From: DATKCJ01 sp035513275
GTDB lineage: Bacteria > Verrucomicrobiota > Verrucomicrobiia > Opitutales > Opitutaceae
DNA: 8,466 bases
Assembly: GCA_035513275.1 (NCBI GenBank)
Contig: DATKCJ010000045.1
Location: forward strand, 1-8,466
Direction: 5' to 3'
The position numbers and the translations under genes are program-made. This document shows, in pieces, positions 1 through 6,032 of this stretch (its first letter is position 1; every line of letters begins with the position of its first letter). The notes beneath the pieces were generated by a model that was given only the letters and a program-made list of their open reading frames with translations, had not been told where the DNA came from and searched no databases.

Positions 1-2
1 GC

Positions 3-872
3 ATCCTCGCGATGTCGACCTCGGTCATTTGGATCAAGGCGGGCACGACGCACCCGTTTGTCGTCGCGGCACTGCGGTTGTTGATCGCTTGCGTCCTGCT
101 CACACCGATCTTCCTGCGCGATCGCGCGCGGCACCGCGAACTGTTCACCGCGGAACACCTGCGGCGCACGCTGCTTCCGGCCGCGGTGCTCGCGGCGCAT
201 TTCCTTTCCTGGACGGCGGGCGCGCGCATGACCGGATCGGCGCAGGCATCTTTGATCGTCAATATGGTGCCGGTGGCGGTGCCATTCCTTCTCTTCTACG
301 TGACGGGCGAGCGAATCAACCGGCTCGAGATCGCCGGCACCGCGCTCGCGATCTCCGGGGTGCTCGTGCTCACGCTGCGCGATGCGATTGCCGGATCGGG
401 CCTGACGGGCGTTGGAAACCTGGTGTGCTTCGCATCGATGCTGATGTTCGCGCTCTACATCACGCTCGGCCGGCGCAACCGCGACTTTCCCACCGTGTGG
501 CTCTACGTGGTGCCCGTCTACTTCACGGCGGGGATCATCTGCCTCGTGGTGTCGCTCCCTTGGATCGGCTCGTTCGACGCCGGCAGCGGCCGCGAGTGGA
601 TCATGATCGCCGGGCTCGCAGTAGTTCCGACAATCCTGGGGCACTCGCTGCTCAACAACGCAGTGCGCCATCTGCGCGGACAACTCGTGAGCTTGTGCAC
701 GGTCGGCCAGTTCGTTTTCGCCGGCGCGATGGGCTGGATCTTCTTTCGCGAATCGCCCGCGCCTCTCTTCTACGCAGCCAGCGCGCTCGTGGTCGCCGGG
801 ATCGTGATCGTAGTCCTGAACACACCGGCAAGTCCTGCAGTGCTCCAGCCGGATCAGAGTCAGGCGCCGTGA
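3..872 (+). CDS. EamA/DMT-family membrane transporter, 5' end missing
   Basis: Inner-membrane permease of the drug/metabolite transporter superfamily, which exports or imports small metabolites; the substrate cannot be told from sequence. The protein is almost entirely hydrophobic segments. It shows the two-repeat EamA layout: the first repeat ends around SAQASLIVNMVPVAVPFLL, a charged linker ERINRLE, then a helix ending SGVLVLT. The second repeat begins near GVGNLVCFASMLMFALY and ends with FFRESP followed by a last helix at the C terminus. The first ATG in the window (12) lies inside what looks like the first membrane helix, and the frame is open leftward to position 3 (residues I-L-A before the Met). 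The real start is therefore probably upstream and perhaps 10-25 residues are missing. The 286 residues from ATG 12 compare with about 290-300 in the family. It is separated by 490 bases and a hairpin from the receptor cluster, so it is probably unrelated to it. Family call firm, start unresolved. Confidence 0.9.
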   Translation: MLAMSTSVIWIKAGTTHPFVVAALRLLIACVLLTPIFLRDRARHRELFTAEHLRRTLLPAAVLAAHFLSWTAGARMTGSAQASLIVNMVPVAVPFLLFYVTGERINRLEIAGTALAISGVLVLTLRDAIAGSGLTGVGNLVCFASMLMFALYITLGRRNRDFPTVWLYVVPVYFTAGIICLVVSLPWIGSFDAGSGREWIMIAGLAVVPTILGHSLLNNAVRHLRGQLVSLCTVGQFVFAGAMGWIFFRESPAPLFYAASALVVAGIVIVVLNTPASPAVLQPDQSQAP

Positions 873-912
873 GACTTCACTGAGCGGCTCAAGCGCACTG
901 GATCGAAAGGTT

Positions 913-942
913 GCGTGCGCTCCCGCCGGGGCGGGAGCACGC
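913..942 (+). terminator. GC-rich hairpin after the transporter, possible terminator
   Basis: A perfect 8-bp inverted repeat, GCTCCCGC (919-926) and GCGGGAGC (931-938), surrounds a CGGG loop. It is extended by GCGT (913-916) pairing with ACGC (939-942) across a two-base bulge. It begins 41 bases after the transporter stop, where a transcription terminator would be expected. There is no T-run after it (the sequence continues CACTGCGG), so it is not a textbook intrinsic terminator. It may be a U-less terminator, an mRNA 3' stabiliser or a REP-like element. Structure is seen directly; function is inferred. Confidence 0.45.
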
Positions 943-1350
943 CACTGCGGCTGTGCTTGTATCAAAGCTGACGATCCGGCCGGCCCGCCCGGTTTTGAGG
1001 GATCCTTCCGGCGTCGCACCCTATCTCCCAGATCAATCGGCCAGTTCACAAGAGGACGCTGGTGTAACTCGTTGGCCTGCGGCGTTAGATCTGGTTTGCG
1101 CACAGGGCCCGTGTCGTCGCTCATTCCGCATCTACCTTTCAGGCCTACGGGCAATGGGCCGATAGAGTGTTCAATACCAACTACCATGACTCTATTTGCG
1201 CACGGTGTCCGCTCCCCGCTGGGGTTCACCGAGCTTGCCGGCGTCTTCGCCGTCATGCTCGTGTATTTCGCTGCACATATCCGCGGGCATCCGGGGGTCG
1301 ATGCATTGGAGCGGCGACGGATCTCGACGGCACCCCACGATTCTCTGAAC

Positions 1351-1355
1351 GGAGG
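1351..1355 (+). promoter_or_regulatory. Ribosome binding site of the first receptor
   Basis: GGAGG stands 6 bases before the GTG at 1362. It decides the start: the longer frame from 1167 would add 65 Arg/Cys-rich residues ahead of an otherwise perfect signal peptide. Confidence 0.8.
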
Positions 1356-1361
1356 TCGCCA

Positions 1362-3401
1362 GTGAGGGCGCGGCTTGCAGTTCTCCTGACTGTCGCATGG
1401 CCGCTCGTCGTGACGCACGGAGCGAGCGCGCAGATCCTGCCCGCCGAGACGCAAGCCTCCGATCTGGCCGATCTCTCGCTCGAGGAGCTCATGGGCTACC
1501 GCATCGAGAAGGTCTTCGGCGCTTCGAAATACGAGCAGCGCGTGACGCGCGCCCCGGCCTCTGTGTCGATCGTTACTGCGGCGGACATCCAGAACTACGG
1601 GCACCGCACGTTGAGCGACGTGCTTCGCTCGATGCGTGGCATCTTCGTATCGAACGACCGCAACTACGACTACACCGGCGTGCGCGGCTTCCTGCGCCCG
1701 GGCGACTACAACACCCGCGTGCTCACGCTCATCGACGGCCACCGCGTGAACGACGTCGTCTACGACTCCGTTTACTTCGACCGCGTGAACAGTGTCGACA
1801 TCGACTGGGTCGAGCGCGTCGAGCTGATTCGCGGACCGAGCTCGTCGATCTACGGCAGCAGCGCGTTCTTCGGTGTGATCAACATCGTGACTCGCAACGC
1901 GGCGCAGATGAATGGCGGCGAGTTCTCCGCCGAAGCCGGCAGCTTTGGAAGCTACACGGCGCGCGTCGGTTACGGCCGTCAGTTTTCCAACAACACCGAT
2001 CTCGTGCTCAACTTCTCCTACTTCGAGAGCGAAGGCGAGGAGCGCCTCTACTTCCCCGAGTTCGACGAGCGGATTAGCAGCGAGTCGCTCGCACGCAACC
2101 ACGGCGTCGCGGAGGATGCCGACGGCGAGCGCGCGATGAAGTTCTCCGCCACCGTGAGGCACGGGCCGTTCACGTTCTCGGGCTACTTCTCCACCCGAAG
2201 GAAAGCTGTGCCCACCGCGTCGTTCGCCACTTACTTCAATGACGGCCGCGAGGAAGCAGTCGACGAGATCGCCTTCGTCGACGTGAAGTTCGAGCACGAG
2301 TTCAGCCCCGACCTGCGGCTCGTCGCGCGTGCCGCAGTCGACCACTACGGTTACTCGGCCGACTATCCTTACGACTTCGCCGAGCCGGGGGATCCCACCG
2401 ACATCGTGATCAACAAGGATTCGGCGCACGGCGACTGGTTCTCCACGGAGCTGCAGTTGACCGCGAAGCTCCGGGAGCGCCACACGATCGTCGTCGGCGG
2501 CGAGTTCCGCTATGCGTTCCGGCAAGAGCAGGTCTCTTACTACGACACCACTCCGCCGGAATACTTCCTCGATATCGATCACAGCTCGCACACGATGGGC
2601 TTCTACGCTCAGGGCGAGTTCGAGCTTCACAGGAAGGTGCTCCTCAACGCCGGACTGAGATACGACTACTACCCGAATTCGTTCGGCGGCACCCTCAATC
2701 CCCGCCTCGGGCTCATCTACAATCCGACGGCGCGCACGACGATCAAGGCGCTCTATGGGCAGGCCTTCCGTGCGCCGAACAGTTACGAGCAGTTCTATTA
2801 CACTCCGTTCCAGGGAGAGCTCGAACCCGAGCGCATTCGCACCGCCGAGCTGGTCGTCGAGCACTACTTCGGCACTGACTTCAGCATCGGTCTCTCGGGC
2901 TACCGCTACGAGGTCGACAACCTTATCAACCAGTTTGAGACCGAGGAGGGCGATCTCTTCTTCGACAATCGCGACAAGACCACGGCGCACGGCGTCGAGG
3001 TCGAGCTCGCCGGGAAATTCCAATCCGGAATCCAGGCGCGCGCGAGCTTCGCAGTCCAGCGCACGGAGGATGCCACCACTGGCGACGAGCTGACCAGCTC
3101 CCCGAGGCAGCTCGGCCGCTTCAACATTTCTGCGCCGCTCGCTGGCGAGCGACTCCGGGTCGGTCTCGAGGTGCAGTCACACAGCTCGCTCGTGACGCTC
3201 GACGGCGCGAAGTCCGGCTCATTCATCCTCACGAACCTCACGTTCATCAGCCGCGAACTCACCCCGGGCCTCGAGCTCTCCGCGAGCGTATACAACCTCT
3301 TCGACGAAGACTACGGCTACCCCGGCGCCGAGGATCACACGCAGGACACGATTCCACAACCAGGCCGCTCGCTGCGCATCAAGGCGACGTTCCGGTTCTA
3401 A
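1362..3401 (+). CDS. TonB-dependent outer-membrane receptor (first of tandem pair)
   Basis: Outer-membrane gated channel that imports a scarce ligand using energy delivered by TonB-ExbBD. Start GTG 1362 gives 679 residues. The signal peptide (1-23, MRARLAVLLTVAWPLVV... ending ASA) is probably cut before QILPAE. A short conserved segment, DLADLSLEELM (34-44), precedes the plug domain (about 60-178), which carries VLTLIDGHRVND, VERVELIRGPSS and YGSSAFFGVINIVTR. The rest is a beta-barrel rich in alternating aromatic and polar residues, and it ends in the C-terminal Phe (KATFRF) used as the outer-membrane assembly signal. There is no N-terminal STN signalling domain. Its closest general class is the BtuB/CirA/FepA-like group, but nothing fixes the ligand. 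Third codon positions look more GC-biased than in the second receptor. The stop is 83 bases before the second receptor's start, so the two are probably co-transcribed. Confidence 0.93.
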   Translation: MRARLAVLLTVAWPLVVTHGASAQILPAETQASDLADLSLEELMGYRIEKVFGASKYEQRVTRAPASVSIVTAADIQNYGHRTLSDVLRSMRGIFVSNDRNYDYTGVRGFLRPGDYNTRVLTLIDGHRVNDVVYDSVYFDRVNSVDIDWVERVELIRGPSSSIYGSSAFFGVINIVTRNAAQMNGGEFSAEAGSFGSYTARVGYGRQFSNNTDLVLNFSYFESEGEERLYFPEFDERISSESLARNHGVAEDADGERAMKFSATVRHGPFTFSGYFSTRRKAVPTASFATYFNDGREEAVDEIAFVDVKFEHEFSPDLRLVARAAVDHYGYSADYPYDFAEPGDPTDIVINKDSAHGDWFSTELQLTAKLRERHTIVVGGEFRYAFRQEQVSYYDTTPPEYFLDIDHSSHTMGFYAQGEFELHRKVLLNAGLRYDYYPNSFGGTLNPRLGLIYNPTARTTIKALYGQAFRAPNSYEQFYYTPFQGELEPERIRTAELVVEHYFGTDFSIGLSGYRYEVDNLINQFETEEGDLFFDNRDKTTAHGVEVELAGKFQSGIQARASFAVQRTEDATTGDELTSSPRQLGRFNISAPLAGERLRVGLEVQSHSSLVTLDGAKSGSFILTNLTFISRELTPGLELSASVYNLFDEDYGYPGAEDHTQDTIPQPGRSLRIKATFRF

Positions 3402-3470
3402 ACAACACCAACCCATTGAATGATCTGATCACCCGTCTGCCGCGCCACAACCAACCGTCCGCCACGAACC

Positions 3471-3476
3471 GGAGGA
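3471..3476 (+). promoter_or_regulatory. Ribosome binding site of the second receptor
   Basis: GGAGGA lies 8 bases before ATG 3485 and favours that start over the in-frame TTG at 3416, which has no purine-rich sequence in front of it. Confidence 0.65.
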
Positions 3477-3484
3477 AGAGCCGC

Positions 3485-5413
3485 ATGTGGCTCGCGCTCG
3501 CCGTGGCACTCGCTGCGGCGTTGTCCGCAACCGGCCGTACTGTACCGGAAAGGAACTTCGCCGACCTGAGCATCGAGGAGCTGATGAACGAGTCCGTCAC
3601 GTCGGTTTCGAAGCAGGAGCAACGGCTCGGGGACGCCGCCGCGGCTATTTTTGTGCTGAACAACGACGACCTGCGCCGCTCCGGCGCCACGACCGTGGCC
3701 GATGCGCTGCGCCTCGTGCCCGGCTTGCAGGTGGCTGCGATCGGCTCGAGCGACTGGGCGATCTCCGCACGCGGATTCAGTTCCCCATTCGCAAACAAGA
3801 TGCTGGTGATGATCGACGGTCGCACCGTCTACTCGCCGTTGTTTTCCGGGGTCTATTGGGACGCCCAGCAAGTGATGTTCGAAGACGTGGACCGGATCGA
3901 AGTGATCCGTGGTCCCGGCGCAACGGTCTGGGGCGCAAATGCGGTGAACGGCGTGATCAGCATCCTGAGCAAGAGCGCCCGGGATACACAGGGCGGTCTC
4001 ATTTATGGCGGCGGCGGCGACGTTCAAGAGGCGCTGGGTGGCGTGCGCTACGGCGGCAAGATCGGCAACGATACCTGGTTTCGAGTCTACGGAAGCTACC
4101 AGTTGAACGATGGTTTCACTCAGGCGAACGGCCAGCCGGTTAACGACGGCTGGGACATGAAGAAGGGCGGCTTCCGCCTCGATCATTATACGAGTGCCGA
4201 CGGCCACTTAACCTGGCAGGGCGACGCATACGCTGGCGATCTGGTCGACCGCACTCGCGATTTGCGCGGCTTCAACACACTGGGACGCTGGACAAAGCGC
4301 ATCTCGGATCGGTCGGGTTACGAGGTGCAGGCTTTCTTCGATCACTCAGCTCGCGACGATCTCCAGGCCGAAGCCTCGGTGGAATCCGCCGACTTGTCGT
4401 TCCAACACACTCTTGGGATTGGCGAGCGAAACGACGTCATCTGGGGAGTGGGATACCGGTTCACCGGTGCGCATCTGGAGAGATCGAACAGCCCGGCGAT
4501 CACCATCCTCGATTCCGACCTGTCGTTGCATCTCTTCAGCGCGTTCGTTCAGGACGAATTCAAGATCATTCCGGACAAGCTCACATTCACCGCGGGCACA
4601 AAGGTCGAGCATAACGATTTCACAGGCATCGAGGTGCAGCCCAGCGCCAGGTTCGTCTTCAAGCCAGCGATCAACCAGACGCTCTGGGCCGCAGTTTCCC
4701 GCGCCGTGCGCACGCCGAGCGTTTCGGAAGGCGAAGAGGCCTTCAGTTTCGCTTGGGGCGCCCCGTTTATCGGTCCCGGCGGTGGAGTCTATGTGCCGAC
4801 CCTTGTCGGCAATCTGGATTTCAAATCCGAAGAGGTGTGGGCCTATGAACTCGGATACAGAGTCCAGCCAAGCCATCGCGTCAGCGTGGACGTGGCTGCG
4901 TTCTACAATCGCTACACACAACTCATGGGTCACCAACCCACCGGTTTCATCCCGGGTGTGCCTGTGGGCGTCATGACCATCGAGTCTTTGAACACGCTCC
5001 GCGGTGAATCTTACGGCAGTGAAGCAGTGCTGACGTTCGCGGCGACGGACGCGTGGCGATTGTCCGCAAGCTACTCGCTGTTGCTGATGAGACTGCACGG
5101 AGAACCCGTCGACGAAGCCGAGGGTTTCGAGTCGAACGCTCCCACGCATCAACTGGTGCTGCGTTCCTCGTATGACTTTGCCCGGCACTTCAGCCTGGAT
5201 ACACAACTCCGCTACGTGGACAACGTCGTGGCGGTCCCAGCCTACGCCACTGCCGATGTCCGCCTGTCGTGGCGACCCACCGCGAATCTGGAGCTGTCCC
5301 TTGTGGGCCGGAATCTCCTGGACGATCGCCATCCCGAGCAAGCGAGCGTCCTCGGCGCGCCGACCGCCGAGGTTCCGCGCGGGTTCTTCGGCAAGGTCAC
5401 TCTGCGCTTCTGA
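3485..5413 (+). CDS. TonB-dependent outer-membrane receptor (second of tandem pair)
   Basis: Outer-membrane TonB-dependent transporter, 642 residues from ATG 3485. The first 17 or so residues are a hydrophobic export signal (MWLALAVALAAALSATG). They are followed by FADLSIEELM (25-34), the same motif as in the first receptor, and ESVTSVSKQEQ, a possible TonB-box region. The plug (about 48-160) includes ADALRLVPGLQVA, ISARGFSS, VMIDGRTVYSPLFSGVYWD and IRGPGATVWGANAVNGVI. The barrel follows and ends VTLRF with a terminal Phe. There is no STN domain. The ligand is unknown. The start is not fully settled: TTG 3416 would add 23 residues including NRRKSR, supplying the positive charge that the shorter signal peptide lacks. 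The YfiR-like gene begins 4 bases after this stop, so translation of the two is probably coupled. The receptor therefore belongs to the same operon as the YfiR-kinase pair. Confidence 0.93.
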   Translation: MWLALAVALAAALSATGRTVPERNFADLSIEELMNESVTSVSKQEQRLGDAAAAIFVLNNDDLRRSGATTVADALRLVPGLQVAAIGSSDWAISARGFSSPFANKMLVMIDGRTVYSPLFSGVYWDAQQVMFEDVDRIEVIRGPGATVWGANAVNGVISILSKSARDTQGGLIYGGGGDVQEALGGVRYGGKIGNDTWFRVYGSYQLNDGFTQANGQPVNDGWDMKKGGFRLDHYTSADGHLTWQGDAYAGDLVDRTRDLRGFNTLGRWTKRISDRSGYEVQAFFDHSARDDLQAEASVESADLSFQHTLGIGERNDVIWGVGYRFTGAHLERSNSPAITILDSDLSLHLFSAFVQDEFKIIPDKLTFTAGTKVEHNDFTGIEVQPSARFVFKPAINQTLWAAVSRAVRTPSVSEGEEAFSFAWGAPFIGPGGGVYVPTLVGNLDFKSEEVWAYELGYRVQPSHRVSVDVAAFYNRYTQLMGHQPTGFIPGVPVGVMTIESLNTLRGESYGSEAVLTFAATDAWRLSASYSLLLMRLHGEPVDEAEGFESNAPTHQLVLRSSYDFARHFSLDTQLRYVDNVVAVPAYATADVRLSWRPTANLELSLVGRNLLDDRHPEQASVLGAPTAEVPRGFFGKVTLRF

Positions 5414-5417
5414 TCCC

Positions 5418-6020
5418 GTGAATTCGCTACCCGACGAGCACCTCCGGATTCGACCTCCCTCCAAAGGGCCGGGTCACCGTTCGTTGCTGGCCAGTTGGTC
5501 GTGCTGGCTGGTGCTGCTCGCATTCGGCGTGATGCCGCTTCACGCGGATGTGGCGAAGGAGGATCAACTCAAGGCGGCGTTCCTGTATAACTTCACCAAG
5601 TTTGTCGAGTGGTCGCCGGGTCGTTTCGCGGACGAGGCCAGCCCCATCGTCATCGGCGTGTTCGGAGCGAATCCGTTCGGCGATGAGCTGGCGGCAGTCG
5701 TCACGGGCCGGACGGTGAATGGCCGCCCAATCACGGTCATGCTGCTCACCAACGCCGAGGAGGCCCGGTCGGCCCACGTGGTGTTCGTCGATGCGACCAG
5801 CGAAGCGCGACTGGGTGAGTTGATCGCCGTTTCCCGAGAGGCCGGTGTGTTGACAGTCGGCGAGTCCCCGGAATTTGCCGCGCGCGGAGGCATCATCAAT
5901 TTCACCATCGAAGGGGACAAGGTCCGCTTCGAGATCAACCAGGCCGCCGGCGAGCGGGCCGGACTGAGGATCAGCGCGCAGTTGTTGAAGCTGGCCAAGG
6001 TGGTCCGCCGAAAGAACTGA
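5418..6020 (+). CDS. YfiR/DUF4154-family periplasmic regulator
   Basis: Small exported protein of the YfiR (DUF4154) family. The studied member, Pseudomonas YfiR, is a periplasmic repressor that binds the sensor domain of the diguanylate cyclase YfiN. From GTG 5418 the protein has 200 residues. It has a basic n-region (RIRPPSKGPGHR), a hydrophobic core and a likely cleavage after LHA (residue 43), giving a mature protein of about 157 residues. Family hallmarks are the helix KAAFLYNFTKFVEW (52-65), IVIGVFGANPFGDEL, a central HVVFV strand, LTVGESPEFA, GGIINFTIEGDKVRFEIN and the C-terminal AGLRISAQLLKLAKVV. No other in-frame start leaves a complete signal peptide; TTG 5484 is the only real alternative. 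There is no good ribosome binding site, but the start is 4 bases after the upstream receptor's stop, which suggests coupling. The mature part has no cysteine. The kinase begins 12 bases downstream. Its role as regulator of that kinase is inferred from gene order and from YfiR-YfiN. Confidence 0.9.
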   Translation: MNSLPDEHLRIRPPSKGPGHRSLLASWSCWLVLLAFGVMPLHADVAKEDQLKAAFLYNFTKFVEWSPGRFADEASPIVIGVFGANPFGDELAAVVTGRTVNGRPITVMLLTNAEEARSAHVVFVDATSEARLGELIAVSREAGVLTVGESPEFAARGGIINFTIEGDKVRFEINQAAGERAGLRISAQLLKLAKVVRRKN

Positions 6021-6032
6021 CCCGCCCTGTCG

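Larger units (their letters stand above)
873..1361. other. Intergenic region upstream of the receptor operon
   Basis: About 490 bases separate the transporter stop from the first receptor. Beyond the hairpin at 913-942 and the ribosome binding site at 1351-1355, I see no tRNA, no recognisable riboswitch core and no strong sigma-70 promoter. Candidate -35/-10 pairs such as TTTCAG...GATAGA near 1138-1167 are too weak to call. The operon promoter should nevertheless lie here. The frame ending at 1365 contains a 59-codon stretch from ATG 1186 with one hydrophobic segment, whose stop overlaps the receptor start. It has no ribosome binding site, so I do not call it a gene. The receptor frame is open upstream to 1167, but those residues are Arg/Cys-rich and do not resemble a signal peptide. 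Confidence 0.6.

Noticed and set aside
29..883. 284-codon + frame overlapping the transporter
   Set aside because: Out-of-frame, Arg/Ala/Gly-rich product; the alternative frame gives a clean EamA membrane protein.
901..975. Cobalamin riboswitch suggested by GCCACTG at 941-947 upstream of a receptor gene
   Set aside because: The other conserved blocks (GGGAA, GGTGxAA and the downstream B12 box) are absent, and the GCCACTG simply follows a hairpin about 420 bases from the receptor start.
911..1165. 84-codon + frame in the intergenic region
   Set aside because: It begins inside the hairpin, has no ribosome binding site and no recognisable protein character.
1167..1361. 65-residue N-terminal extension of the first receptor
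   Set aside because: Arg/Cys-rich sequence with no export signal; the GGAGG and GTG at 1362 directly precede a good signal peptide.
3402..3484. Possible terminator or separate promoter between the two receptors
   Set aside because: Only short imperfect repeats (GATC-T-GATC near 3422) are visible; nothing resembles a terminator stem or a convincing promoter, so co-transcription is the simpler reading.
4346..5464. 372-codon open frame on the - strand
   Set aside because: Antisense to the second receptor's barrel, with no recognisable motif, signal or ribosome binding site.
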